This document shows positions 12,868 to 27,325 of a DNA stretch of 64,000 bases, piece by piece. The position numbers and the translations under genes were made by a program. The stretch covers positions 19,862 through 83,861 of the forward strand of contig NZ_DF970160.1 in assembly GCF_000953855.2 (NCBI RefSeq). The letters are read 5' to 3'. Source of the stretch: Mizugakiibacter sediminis. Lineage in GTDB: Bacteria > Pseudomonadota > Gammaproteobacteria > Xanthomonadales > Rhodanobacteraceae. How positions within the stretch are numbered: the first letter of the stretch is position 1; every line of letters begins with the position of its first letter. The notes under the pieces are model-generated. The model was not told the DNA's origin. It saw only the letters and a list, made by a program, of their open reading frames with translations, and did no database searches.

Positions 12868-13572
12868 TCAGCCGCCGGCCTGCTGCGCGATGCGCGCGCG
12901 CTGCGCCTGCGCGCGCCGCGCCGCCCACCAGCCGAGTCCGCACACGCCGGCGACCAGCACCACGTCGAGCAGGTACTCGGCCCAGCCGTAACGGTCGAAC
13001 CAGGCGGCGACGAGGCCGTCGTGGGCGATCATGCGCGCGGCGGTCCAGGCGATCGCGCCGGCGCCGACGTAGACGATCGCCGGGAAGCGTTCGATCAGTT
13101 TCAGGATCAGCGTCGAGCCCCACACCACCAGCGGCACGCTGACCAGCAGGCCGATCACCACCAGGCTCAGATGGCCGTGCGAAGCGCCGGCGATCGCCAG
13201 CACGTTGTCCAGGCCCATCAGGGCGTCGGCGACGACGATGGTGCGCATCGCGCTCCAGAAGCCGCCCGCCGCCTTGACCTCGTGCGCGTCGCCTTCGTCC
13301 TGGCGCAACAGTTTCCAGGCGATCGGCAGCAGGATCAGGCCGCCGGCCAGCATCAGGCCGGGAATCTGCAGCAGGTAGACCACGATCGCGGTCAGCGCCA
13401 CGCGCACCGCGACCGCGCCGAAGGTGCCCCAGAAGATCGCCTGCTTCTGCAGGCGCCGCGGCAGATTGCGCGCGGCCAGCGCGATGACGATGGCGTTGTC
13501 GCCGGCCAGCACCAGGTCGATCAGGATGATCGACAGCAGTCCGGAAAAGAATTGCGGGGTGAGGAAATCCAT
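12868..13572 (-). CDS. TerC family membrane protein, probable manganese exporter
   Basis: A 234-residue inner-membrane protein with about seven hydrophobic helices. The two acidic metal-site motifs of the family are present: LVLAGDNAIVIALAAR near 22-37 and VADALMGLDNVLAIAG in the middle. Its leader contains a yybP-ykoY riboswitch, so manganese efflux is the likely job, as shown for riboswitch-controlled TerC proteins in Bacillus. I chose the ATG at 13572 because of the GGAGA upstream and because this gives the conserved MDFL N-terminus. The frame is open for 17 codons further upstream, inside the leader. Confidence 0.88.
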   Translation of the reverse strand: MDFLTPQFFSGLLSIILIDLVLAGDNAIVIALAARNLPRRLQKQAIFWGTFGAVAVRVALTAIVVYLLQIPGLMLAGGLILLPIAWKLLRQDEGDAHEVKAAGGFWSAMRTIVVADALMGLDNVLAIAGASHGHLSLVVIGLLVSVPLVVWGSTLILKLIERFPAIVYVGAGAIAWTAARMIAHDGLVAAWFDRYGWAEYLLDVVLVAGVCGLGWWAARRAQAQRARIAQQAGG

Positions 13573-13632
13573 GCAGTCTCCGCGGCGCGCTCGATCTTCC
13601 GCGATGACGGCGGACGCGCGCACGGTCCGGCG

Positions 13633-13768
13633 TCACCGCGAAAGTCTCGCTCGCAGCCGGCAGGCTGCCGCGACGGCCGGGGCAGGACATGCCCGTGATG
13701 ACGGCCGCCGCGCAGGCCGACGGCGCGGGAGGGCGCCGCGGCCAGGGAGCTACTCCCCTTCGGGGTGA
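13633..13768 (-). ncRNA. yybP-ykoY manganese riboswitch
   Basis: On the minus strand the leader begins with the P1 arm TCACCCCGAAGG, runs directly into the hallmark GGGGAGTAG (13750-13758), continues through CCGTCATCACGGGC (13691-13704) and ends with GCGAGACTTTCGC (13638-13650). The closing arm CTTTCGCGGTGA pairs with the opening arm over 12 positions with one mismatch and one G-U pair. These elements match the conserved core of the yybP-ykoY family, which senses Mn2+. The 3' end lies 60 bases before the TerC start, leaving room for an expression platform that controls translation or termination. Confidence 0.9.
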
Positions 13769-13821
13769 ATGTAGCGGAAGCATTCTCTGCAGCGCCGCGG
13801 CGCGGCGTCAAGCTTGGTCGT

Positions 13822-14604
13822 TCAGCCATCGAAAGCGTAGGCGTGCAGCGCCAGGCTGCCGTACTCCCAGGCGCGGTGCAGCGGGCGCGCCGCGCCGCCG
13901 GCCGCGCCCCAGGCGACGAACAGCGGCCAGAGGTGCTCCGGCGTCGGATGCGCCAGGCGCGGCTGCGGCGCCACGCGCAGCCAGTCGCGCGCGGCGGCGT
14001 CGTCGCCCGCCGACAGGCGCGACTCCAGCCACGCCGCGAACGCGGATGCCCACGGCGGCGCGGGGCCTCCCTGCCAGGCGAGCGCGCCCAGGTTGTGCAC
14101 GAAGCCGCCGGAGCCGACCAGCAGCACGCCCTCGTAGCGTAGCGGCGCCAGCGCGGCGCCGAGGCGGAAATGCCAGTCCGCGTCCGCGCCGGGGTTCACC
14201 GCCAGCGGCAGCACCGGGATGTCCGCCTGCGGGTACATGCGCCACAGCGGCACCCACACGCCGTGATCGAGGCCGGCCTGCGCGTCGGCGCGCGCGTCGA
14301 AGTCGGCCGCGTGCAGCAGCCCGACGACGCGCGCGGCCAGCGCCGGCGCGCCCGGCGCCGCGTAGCGCAAGGCGTACAGCGGCGCGGGGAAGCCGTGGAA
14401 ATCGTGCACGGTCGGCGGCTGCGGGTGCGCGCCGACGACCGCTTGCGCCGCTGCGAAATGCGCGGAGGCGACCACGATCGCGGCCGGGCGCGGCAGCCGC
14501 CCGCCCAGGCCGTCGAGGAAACGGCCGGTGGGCGAGTCCTCCAGCGCCAGCGTCGGCGCGCCGTGCGAGACGAACAGCGTGGGCAGCGCGGCGGATGCGG
14601 TCAC
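13822..14604 (-). CDS. DODA-type extradiol aromatic ring-opening dioxygenase (LigB/YgiD family)
   Basis: A 260-residue cytosolic protein of the class III extradiol dioxygenase family, near E. coli YgiD (4,5-DOPA dioxygenase). Metal-site histidines are visible in FVSHGAP near residue 14, in VASAHF near 49 and in GGFVHNLG in the second half. The region GVWVPLWRMYP is also characteristic. The natural substrate, probably a catechol, is unknown. It lies upstream of the riboswitch-TerC unit on the same strand and is separated from it by about 50 bases. Confidence 0.85.
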   Translation of the reverse strand: MTASAALPTLFVSHGAPTLALEDSPTGRFLDGLGGRLPRPAAIVVASAHFAAAQAVVGAHPQPPTVHDFHGFPAPLYALRYAAPGAPALAARVVGLLHAADFDARADAQAGLDHGVWVPLWRMYPQADIPVLPLAVNPGADADWHFRLGAALAPLRYEGVLLVGSGGFVHNLGALAWQGGPAPPWASAFAAWLESRLSAGDDAAARDWLRVAPQPRLAHPTPEHLWPLFVAWGAAGGAARPLHRAWEYGSLALHAYAFDG

Positions 14605-14665
14605 GGCAGGGTGCCTCGGCGATGCGGCGGACCGGCGGCAGCGTACCGGTCCGCCGCGCGTGCGG

Positions 14666-15295
14666 TCACGCGGTCTTTGCCTTGGCGGATTGCGCCGCGC
14701 TTTCCGCCGCCAGCGCCGCCTTCACCGCCGGACGCTGCGCGACGCGCTGGCGGAACGCGGCCAGGTTCGGCCAGCGGCCGAGGTCGATGCCGACATAGCC
14801 GGACCAGCCGGCGACCACGAACAGATAGGCGTCGGCGATGCCGAAGCGCTCGCCCATCAGGTAGGGCGTGCCGGCGAGATGGCGTTCGACGGTGTCGAAG
14901 CGGCGGCCCAGCATCTCGATCGCCTGGGCCTTGTACGCCTCCGGCGTCTGCGGGTGGAACAGCGGCGAGAAGCCCTTGTGCAGCTCGGAGGTGATGAAAT
15001 TCAGCCACGACTGCAGCCGGTAGCGCTCCAGCGTGCCGGCGGCCGGCGCGAGGCCCGTCTGCGGCGCGCGGTCGGCGATGTACTGCATGATCGCCGGACC
15101 TTCGGTCAGCACGACGCCGGGTTCGATCTCCAGCGCCGGCACGTAGCCGTTCGGATTGACCTGGAGGTAATCGGCGCCGTCCTCGGTGCGCTTGGCGGCG
15201 GTGTCGACCTTGACCAGTTCGAACGGCAGGCCGGTTTCGCGCAACACGATGTGCGGGGCCTGCGAACACACGCCGGGAGAGAAGTAGAGCTTCAT
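14666..15295 (-). CDS. Glutathione S-transferase family protein
   Basis: A 209-residue two-domain GST. The thioredoxin-like N-domain begins MKLYFSPGVCSQAPHI, with the Cys/Ser active-site region of the beta class near 10-11. The glutathione-binding NPNGYVPAL and TEGPAIMQYIADR segments follow, and then an all-helical C-domain. It would conjugate or reduce electrophiles with glutathione in the cytosol; no substrate is indicated. The C-terminus is Ala/Lys-rich. The gene lies 61 bases upstream of the dioxygenase on the same strand. Confidence 0.9.
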   Translation of the reverse strand: MKLYFSPGVCSQAPHIVLRETGLPFELVKVDTAAKRTEDGADYLQVNPNGYVPALEIEPGVVLTEGPAIMQYIADRAPQTGLAPAAGTLERYRLQSWLNFITSELHKGFSPLFHPQTPEAYKAQAIEMLGRRFDTVERHLAGTPYLMGERFGIADAYLFVVAGWSGYVGIDLGRWPNLAAFRQRVAQRPAVKAALAAESAAQSAKAKTA

Positions 15296-15600
15296 GGAGC
15301 GACCTCTTGGTGGGGAAGGGGGGACGGCCGGATGGGCGCCCGGCTTACGCCGCCTGCGCGGCGCGCCGGTCCAGCGCCCCGGGGCCGACGCCCAACAGCG
15401 CCTGCGCCAGGCCGACCACGCCGAGGAACAGCGGGTATTCCCGGCCGAGGCGCAGCAGCAGGACGGCGGCGGACGAAGCGTGCATGGATCGGGCAGCGTG
15501 ATGAACCGGACGGGCCGGCGACGCCGCGAAAGTTAGGGATTGCCATGGCGCAACGGAATACGCAATATCGGCAAGCCGATCTTGCAAGCATGCAAAGGCC
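15296..15600. other. Intergenic region between GST and LysR genes
   Basis: No convincing gene is present. The only plausible small frame is 15345-15485 on the minus strand (46 residues, with one hydrophobic stretch around 20-35). It has no ribosome site I can recognise and no known family, so I do not call it. The right end holds the LysR-type dyad described separately. Confidence 0.6.
15562..15585. promoter_or_regulatory. Inverted repeat before the LysR-type gene, probable self-operator
   Basis: A 24-bp dyad has arms GCAATATCGGCA and AGCCGATCTTGC, matching at 10 of 12 positions. Its right end lies 15 bases before the start of the LysR-family gene and is the most symmetric element of this gap. 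LysR proteins commonly bind such interrupted dyads at their own promoters. Confidence 0.5.
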
Positions 15601-16545
15601 ATGAGGGACTGGAACGACCTGCGCTACCTGCTGGCGATCGCCCGCGGCGGCAGCCTCGCCGCGGCGGCGCGCGCGCTGGGGGTCAACCATTCCACCGTGT
15701 TCCGCCGCCTGAACGCCTTCGAGCGAGCGCTGGGCGTGCGCCTGTTCGAGCGGCTGCCGGAAGGCTATGTGTTGACCGCGGCCGGCGAAGGCGTGCGCCG
15801 GCAAGCCGAGCAGGCGGAGGCGGCATTGCTGGCGCTGGAGCGCACCGCGGCCGGCGGCGACTATCGCCTGTCCGGCGACATCCGCATGACCACCGCGGCC
15901 AACCTCGCGCACGACTACGTGGCGCCGGCGGTGGCCGCTTTCCGCGGGCGTTATCCCGACATCCGCGTCGAGATCGCCGTCAGCGACCACGACTTCGACC
16001 TGAACCGCCGCGAGGCCGACCTGGCGCTGCGCGCCACCGCGCAGCCGCCGGAGTTCCTGGTCGGCCGCCGCATCGCCACGCTGCGTTGGCACGTCTGCGC
16101 CAGTCCGGCCTATCTGCAGCGGCACGGCCGGCCGCGCAACGTCGATGAATTGGCGCAGCACGCGCAGATCGGCGCCGATGACGCGTTCGCGCGCATCGGC
16201 GTGTTCGCCTGGCAGCGTCGTGCCGTGCCGCCGGAGCGCATCGTCGTGCGCGCCAACGAGCTCAACACGATGGCCGCGCTGGCCGAGGCCGGGGTCGGCC
16301 TGGCGCTGCTGCCGAGCGACCAGGTGCGCTCCGGACTGGTGCGCCTGTTCGCGCTGGACGCCGCGTTCGACGGCGCGTTGTGGCTGCTGACCCACCCGGA
16401 TCTGCGCCATGCGGCGCGCATCCGCGCCTTCGCCGATTTCCTCCACGAACGGCTGCGCGCCGATCCGCGCCTGGCGGACGCATCGCCCGCCCCGGCCACG
16501 GCATCGACGCGCGCGCGCCGCCCGGCGCGGACCCGCGGGCCCTGA
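15601..16545 (+). CDS. LysR family transcriptional regulator
   Basis: A 314-residue regulator. The N-terminal winged helix-turn-helix (about 3-62) includes GGSLAAAARALGVNHSTVFRRL and the linker ERALGVRLFER. The C-terminal periplasmic-binding-like effector domain spans about 90-295. It probably controls its own gene and either the adjacent leftward GST operon or prpD, which follows 104 bases downstream. The target cannot be fixed from sequence. The tail after 300 is Ala/Arg-rich and low complexity. No ribosome site stands out before the ATG. Confidence 0.9.
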   Translation: MRDWNDLRYLLAIARGGSLAAAARALGVNHSTVFRRLNAFERALGVRLFERLPEGYVLTAAGEGVRRQAEQAEAALLALERTAAGGDYRLSGDIRMTTAANLAHDYVAPAVAAFRGRYPDIRVEIAVSDHDFDLNRREADLALRATAQPPEFLVGRRIATLRWHVCASPAYLQRHGRPRNVDELAQHAQIGADDAFARIGVFAWQRRAVPPERIVVRANELNTMAALAEAGVGLALLPSDQVRSGLVRLFALDAAFDGALWLLTHPDLRHAARIRAFADFLHERLRADPRLADASPAPATASTRARRPARTRGP

Positions 16546-16649
16546 GCCGCGCCGCGAGTTCTGGCAAAATTCCCGGTTCCGCCACGGTTCCCGCCGTGGT
16601 CGTCCTCCTCGCGCGCAGATCGCGCGTCCAGCCTGCACAGGAAATGCCG

Positions 16650-18101
16650 ATGGCCCACCACGACATCCGCTCCGCCAAGCGTCCCGATCCCGACCAGCCG
16701 ATGCGCGACATCGCCGACTACGTCGTCGATTACCGCATCGACTCCGCGGAGGCGTACGAAACCGCGCGCTACATGCTGATGGATTCGCTCGGCTGCGCGA
16801 TGCTGGCGATGAAGTTCCCCGAGTGCGTCAAGCACCTCGGCCCGGTGGTGCCGGGCGCGACCATGCCGGGCGGCGTGCGCGTGCCGGGCACCAGCCACGA
16901 ACTGGATCCGGTGCAGGCCGCCTTCGCCATCGGCACGCAGATCCGTTGGCTCGACTTCAACGACACCTGGCTGGCCGCCGAGTGGGGCCATCCTTCCGAC
17001 AACCTCGGCGCGATCCTGTCCGTCGCCGACTACCTCAGCCGCAAGGCCGAACGCGAACGCGGCACGCCGCTGACCGTGCGCGACGTGCTGACCGCGGCGA
17101 TCAAGGCCCACGAGATCCAGGGCTGCTACGCGCTGAAGAACAGCTTCAACCGCGTCGGCCTGGACCACGTGATCTTGGTGCGCCTCGCCTCCACGGCGGT
17201 GACCACGCACATGCTCGGCGGCGACAAGGACGCGATCGTCACCGCCGTCTCGCACAGCTGGATCGACAACGGCGCGCTGCGCACCTACCGCCACGCGCCG
17301 AACACCGGCCCGCGCAAGAGCTGGGCCGCCGGCGACGCCTGCCGCCGCGCCGTCATCCACGCGCTGAACGCGGCCGACAAGGGCGTGGTCGGCTACCCGT
17401 CGGCGCTGACCGCGAAGACCTGGGGCTTCTACGACGTCGCGTTCAAGGGCAAGCCGTTCGAGTTCGAGCGCCCGTTCGGCAGCTACGTGATGGAGAACGT
17501 GCTGTTCAAGATCAGCTACCCGGCCGAGTTCCACGCGCAGACCGCGGTGGAGTGCGCAATGCAGCTGCACCCGCAGGTGGCCGGCAGGCTCGAGCAGATC
17601 GAGCGCATCGTGATCGAAACGCAGGAGGCCGGCTGCCGCATCATCGACAAGACCGGCCCGCTGGCCAACTATGCCGACCGCGACCACTGCATCCAGTACA
17701 TGGTGGCGGTGCCGCTGATCTTCGGCCGTCTCACCGCCGACGACTACAGCGACGCCGTCGCCGCCGATCCGCGCATCGACGCGCTGCGGCAGTTGATGGA
17801 GGTCAAGGAAAACCCGCAGTTCACCCGGGACTATTTCGACCCGGATAAGCGCTACATCGGCAATTCGGTGCAGGTGTTCTTCAAGGACGGCAGCAGCACC
17901 GAAAAGGTGTCGATCGATTATCCGATCGGCCACCGCAAGCGGCGCGCGGAGGGCATCCCGGTGTTGCTGAGGAAGTTCGAGGGCGCCCTGGCCGGCCACC
18001 TGCCGGCGCGCCGGGTCGAGGCGATCCTGGCCGCCTGCCGCGACCCCGGCCGGTTCGAGGCCATGCCGGTACACCGCCTGATGGATTTGTTTGCGTCGTG
18101 A
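16650..18101 (+). CDS. prpD: 2-methylcitrate dehydratase
   Basis: Dehydrates 2-methylcitrate to 2-methyl-cis-aconitate in the methylcitrate cycle. The 483 residues equal the usual PrpD length. Family stretches include DFNDTWLAAEWGHPSDN near 110-126, KAHEIQGCYALKNSFN and GSYVMENVLFKISYPAEFH in the second half. I chose the ATG at 16650 because AGGAA lies 6 bases ahead; an ATG two codons earlier is closer than usual to it. It is about 8 kb from prpC although all prp genes share the same strand. Confidence 0.95.
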   Translation: MAHHDIRSAKRPDPDQPMRDIADYVVDYRIDSAEAYETARYMLMDSLGCAMLAMKFPECVKHLGPVVPGATMPGGVRVPGTSHELDPVQAAFAIGTQIRWLDFNDTWLAAEWGHPSDNLGAILSVADYLSRKAERERGTPLTVRDVLTAAIKAHEIQGCYALKNSFNRVGLDHVILVRLASTAVTTHMLGGDKDAIVTAVSHSWIDNGALRTYRHAPNTGPRKSWAAGDACRRAVIHALNAADKGVVGYPSALTAKTWGFYDVAFKGKPFEFERPFGSYVMENVLFKISYPAEFHAQTAVECAMQLHPQVAGRLEQIERIVIETQEAGCRIIDKTGPLANYADRDHCIQYMVAVPLIFGRLTADDYSDAVAADPRIDALRQLMEVKENPQFTRDYFDPDKRYIGNSVQVFFKDGSSTEKVSIDYPIGHRKRRAEGIPVLLRKFEGALAGHLPARRVEAILAACRDPGRFEAMPVHRLMDLFAS

Positions 18102-18286
18102 GGGGCTGAATAGCCTCTGAAAGGGGGGCGGTGCGGTGGCGGGAAATGTTTGTTTTTTGATAAGATCGCGCCGCCCTGCAAAGGGTCACCATTACAAGGC
18201 TTCAAAAGCCGGAAAGCCGCACGTTCGCTTGCAAGGTGCTCCGCGCGAGGTGGCGCGGATGCGAAAAACGAGAAGAGGAGATTCCC

Positions 18287-19444
18287 ATGAAGCGTAAGGG
18301 CCTGTTAGCGCTGGTCGCCCTGGTCGTTGGAGGCGTGGGCATCGCTCACGCTACGGACTACAGCAACTGGTATATCGCCCCGCGCGTCGGCGCGGTGTTC
18401 CCCGACAGCAACCGCAAGACGCAGGAGTCGCCCCTGCTCGGCCTCGGCGTCGGCTATTGGGTCAACCCCAACTTCGCGGTCGACTTCGAGGCCACGCACA
18501 ACAACGCGGACTTCAAGGACAACTCGCCGCGTCCCGGCAAGCAGTGGGAGAGCATGGGCCTCGACGTCGCCGGCCGCTGGATGTTCAGCGACTGGAGCGG
18601 CTGGCGCCCGTACGTGATGGGCGGCATCGGCATGCTCAAGCACGCCGCGGTGTCCGCCGGCACGCCGGCGCCGGGCACCGGCGGCATCGGTGCGGGCTAC
18701 ACCCACGGCTGGGGCCCGATGGTCACCGCCGGCGTCGGCATCCAGAAGGCGTTGACCGACCGCGTCGCGTTCCGCGGCGAAGTCGCTTATCGCTACGACC
18801 GCGACACGCAGTCCGCGCGCTTCGCCGGCCTCGAGGATCACAAGCAGTACGGCGACGCGCTGGCGTCGATCGGCCTGGTGATCTCGATGGGCCAGCCCGC
18901 CCCGGCTCCGGCCGCGGCGCCGGCGCCCGCTCCGGCGCCGACCTGCGACCAGTTGGACGACGACAAGGACGGCGTCAACAACTGTGACGACAAGTGCCCG
19001 AACACGCCGGCCGGCACCATCGTCGGTCCGGACGGCTGCCCGCAGAAGGTGGTGATCGACCTGCGCGGCGTGAACTTCAAGTTCGACCGTCCGAAGAAGG
19101 GTGAAACCGACGTCTCCAAGGTCCTGAAGGAGCCGACCGAGGAGTCGATGGCCATCCTCGACCAGGCCGTGGATACGCTGAAGCGCTATCCGCAGGTGCG
19201 CGTCGAGGTTGACGGTTACACCGACGACAAGGGCAAGGAGGACTACAACCAGGCGCTGTCCGAGCGTCGCGCCAAGATCGTGTACGACTACCTGGTCGCG
19301 CACGGCATCGACGCCAGCCGTCTGGACGGCCCGAAGGGCTTCGGCGAGTCCAACCCGATCGACACCAACAGCACCGAGGAAGGCCGCGCGCGCAACCGCC
19401 GCGTCGAGCTGAAGGTGCTGGATCAGGGCGCGCCGCAGCAGTAA
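18287..19444 (+). CDS. OmpA family outer-membrane protein
   Basis: A 385-residue porin-like structural protein. It has a signal peptide (1-23, ending AHA), an eight-stranded barrel (about 25-205), an Ala/Pro linker (about 208-221), a calcium-binding thrombospondin-type repeat (DDDKDGVNNCDDKCPNTPAG) and an OmpA C-terminal peptidoglycan-binding domain. The latter includes VDGYTDDKG, ALSERRAKIV and GFGESNPI, and the NRRVEL signature near the end. It tethers the outer membrane to the cell wall. The ATG follows AGAAGAGGAG. The long leader from 18102 has an AT-rich spot (18150-18166) that may contain the promoter. Confidence 0.94.
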   Translation: MKRKGLLALVALVVGGVGIAHATDYSNWYIAPRVGAVFPDSNRKTQESPLLGLGVGYWVNPNFAVDFEATHNNADFKDNSPRPGKQWESMGLDVAGRWMFSDWSGWRPYVMGGIGMLKHAAVSAGTPAPGTGGIGAGYTHGWGPMVTAGVGIQKALTDRVAFRGEVAYRYDRDTQSARFAGLEDHKQYGDALASIGLVISMGQPAPAPAAAPAPAPAPTCDQLDDDKDGVNNCDDKCPNTPAGTIVGPDGCPQKVVIDLRGVNFKFDRPKKGETDVSKVLKEPTEESMAILDQAVDTLKRYPQVRVEVDGYTDDKGKEDYNQALSERRAKIVYDYLVAHGIDASRLDGPKGFGESNPIDTNSTEEGRARNRRVELKVLDQGAPQQ

Positions 19445-19465
19445 GCGGTCCGTTGCTCCGCACGA

Positions 19466-19495
19466 AGAAAAGCCCGGCGCGAGCCGGGCTTTTCT
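19466..19495. terminator. Bidirectional terminator between ompA-like and OsmC genes
   Basis: A perfect 13-bp stem (AGAAAAGCCCGGC with its complement) around a GCGA loop has T-rich flanks on both strands. It lies 21 bases after the OmpA-family stop and before the convergent OsmC gene. Confidence 0.9.
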
Positions 19496-19541
19496 CTTGC
19501 GGCGTCGGAGGGCGCGGCGTCGGGGCCGCGCGCCCTTCGCC

Positions 19542-19991
19542 TCACAGCCTCAGTTCGACCGCGGTCTTCACCGAGTTGGCGATGAAGCAGGCGGCGTGGG
19601 CGCGCTCATGCATCTTCGCGTAGTCCTCGGCGCCGGGCCGTCTGTCTCCGCCGAAGCCGACGCGCGGCGCCAGCACCGCGCGCACCACGGCCATCTTGCC
19701 CTCGGCGTTCTTGTCGAGATAGGCGACCGCGGCGTCCTCGTAATGGTCGATCACGTAGCCGCGGTTCGCGGCCACGGCGAGGAAGGTCAGCATGTGGCAG
19801 CTGCTCAGCGCCGCCAGCAGCAGTTCCTCCGGGTTGCTGGCGTCCGGGTTGCCGCCGTAGGCGCCGGCCGCGGCCGAGTTGCGCACGATCTGGCCGCCCT
19901 CGAAGTGCACGTCGTGGTCGCGGCTGTAGTTGCCGCGCTCGAACGGGCCGCCGCCGCGCGACCAGACGGTCCTGATGTGGTGTTCGGACAT
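19542..19991 (-). CDS. OsmC family protein
   Basis: A 149-residue cytosolic OsmC/Ohr-type protein. The two redox cysteines are visible as Cys65 in ALSSCHML and Cys135 in HAACFIANS, with the supporting EELLLAAL helix (about 55-62). Members reduce organic hydroperoxides; this one resembles the YhfA/OsmC-like branch rather than Ohr. The ATG at 19991 has GAGGAGAA in front. It is divergent from the pseudouridine synthase gene with 54 bases between starts. Confidence 0.88.
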   Translation of the reverse strand: MSEHHIRTVWSRGGGPFERGNYSRDHDVHFEGGQIVRNSAAAGAYGGNPDASNPEELLLAALSSCHMLTFLAVAANRGYVIDHYEDAAVAYLDKNAEGKMAVVRAVLAPRVGFGGDRRPGAEDYAKMHERAHAACFIANSVKTAVELRL

Positions 19992-20045
19992 GGGGTTCTC
20001 CTCGCTGGGCTTGTCGCGCCCGGGCGCCGTGCCTAGGCTGGTGCG

Positions 20046-20819
20046 ATGAACAAGCCTAGCCCAAGACCGGCGCGATCGCCGCTGCCTGCATCCAGGCACG
20101 GCCTGGCGCGCGTGCTGTCGAAGCTGGGCGTGTGCTCGCGCAGCGAGGCCGAACGGCGCGTCCGTGCCGGCCGCGTCAGCGTGGACGGGCGCTGCGTGCG
20201 CGATCCCGAGCGCCCCACCGATGCGGCGCGCGAGCGCATCGCGCTGGACGGCGTCGACGTCGGCGGCGTGCCGCGGGTCTACCTGATGCTCAACAAGCCG
20301 CGTGGACTGGTGGTCAGCGCCGCCGACGAACGCGGCCGCGACACCGTCTACCGGCTGCTCGAGGGCTCGGGCCTGCCGTGGCTCGGCCCGGTCGGCCGCC
20401 TGGACAAGGCCAGCGAGGGCCTGTTGCTGATGAGCAACGACACCGCCTGGGCGGCGGCGATCACCGATCCGCGCACGCATCTCGACAAGACCTATCACGT
20501 GCAGATGGCGGGCGCGCCGGACGCCGCGGCGCTGGCGCGCATGCGCACCGGCATCCTGGTCGACGGCGAGCGGCTGGCGGTCAAGCGCGCCGTGGTGCTG
20601 CGCGGCGGCGCCCGCAACACCTGGCTGGAGGTGGTGCTGGACGAAGGCCGCAACCGCCACATCCGCCGCCTGCTGCAGGCGCTCGGTTTCGAGACGCTGC
20701 GGCTGGTGCGCGTCGCGATCGGCCCGCTCGCGCTGGGCACGCTGCCCAAGGGCGGCTGGCGGCGGCTGGCTGCGGACGAAATCGCCGCGCTCGCCATCCC
20801 CGCGCCGCACGCGCGTTGA
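20046..20819 (+). CDS. Pseudouridine synthase, RsuA/RluB family
   Basis: A 257-residue RNA-modifying enzyme. The N-terminal S4 RNA-binding domain (about 20-70) includes [19 protein letters not shown]. The catalytic domain has the aspartate in [13 protein letters not shown] near 119-131 and the RNRHIRRLL motif near 203-211. The family makes single pseudouridines in 16S or 23S rRNA (RsuA, RluB, RluE, RluF); I cannot tell which. The usual Thr of the RLDxxTxGLL motif is Ser here, a common variant. Confidence 0.88.
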   Translation: MNKPSPRPARSPLPASRHGLARVLSKLGVCSRSEAERRVRAGRVSVDGRCVRDPERPTDAARERIALDGVDVGGVPRVYLMLNKPRGLVVSAADERGRDTVYRLLEGSGLPWLGPVGRLDKASEGLLLMSNDTAWAAAITDPRTHLDKTYHVQMAGAPDAAALARMRTGILVDGERLAVKRAVVLRGGARNTWLEVVLDEGRNRHIRRLLQALGFETLRLVRVAIGPLALGTLPKGGWRRLAADEIAALAIPAPHAR

Positions 20820-20841
20820 ACCGCATGCGGCGCGGCGCGTC

Positions 20842-21306
20842 TCAGTGATGCGACAGGTGGATGTGCTTCGGCGCCACCAGCCGCTCGAATTCGCTGAACG
20901 GCATGCGCATCACCTCGGTGTGCGTGCCGGCGTTGAAAGCGATGTCGCCGTGGCTGACCAAGGCGTCGTCGACATACACCTCCATGCCGTACAGGTTGCC
21001 GAACGGCGGCATCGCGCCCGCTTCGCAGTCGGGGAAGCGGTCGCAGAATTCGGCTTCGGTGGCCAGCTCGGCGGTGGCCGCGCCGGCGGCCTGGCGCAGG
21101 CGGCCGAAGTGCACGCGCCGGGCGGCCGGCACGACCACCATGGCGAGGCGGCCGTCCAGCTTCACCATCACCGTCTTCGCCATCATGCTGCCGCGGATGT
21201 GCGCGCTGGCCGCGGTTTCCTGCGCGGTGACCGCGCGCGTGTGGTGGATGGTCTCGTAGGGGGTGTGCTGCTCGTGCAGGTAGCGCTGCAGGCGGGGCTC
21301 GGGCAT
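20842..21306 (-). CDS. ybaK: YbaK/EbsC family aminoacyl-tRNA deacylase
   Basis: A 154-residue single-domain protein of the YbaK/ProX editing family, which hydrolyses mischarged tRNA such as Cys-tRNA(Pro). Family segments are AKTVMVKLDGRLAMVVVPA near 42-60 with the conserved lysine, and GAMPPFGNLYGMEVYVDDAL near 99-118. The start at 21306 gives the normal N-terminus; the frame is open for 19 codons upstream. It is convergent with the pseudouridine synthase gene. The symbol is by family only, and the in vivo tRNA target is unknown. Confidence 0.8.
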   Translation of the reverse strand: MPEPRLQRYLHEQHTPYETIHHTRAVTAQETAASAHIRGSMMAKTVMVKLDGRLAMVVVPAARRVHFGRLRQAAGAATAELATEAEFCDRFPDCEAGAMPPFGNLYGMEVYVDDALVSHGDIAFNAGTHTEVMRMPFSEFERLVAPKHIHLSHH

Positions 21307-21472
21307 GGCACTGCTCCGCGTGGCCGGCTTCGCTCCCATCGGCGCGGCCCGGTTTGGCGGCACGCGCGGCGCGGTCCGTGGCCGCGGCCCGGGGCGGCGC
21401 CGATGCGCGGGCGCCGCTCCATGCCCAGCTTACTCCCGCCCGCCCGACGCGACAAAGCCGCGCCGGAGCGGC

Positions 21473-22678
<1,206 letters not shown>

Positions 22679-22682
22679 CGGA

Positions 22683-27319
<4,637 letters not shown>

Positions 27320-27325
27320 GCAGTC

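Noticed and set aside
15345..15485. Possible 46-residue minus-strand gene
   Set aside because: No recognisable ribosome site, family or conserved context; kept only as a note in the intergenic entry.
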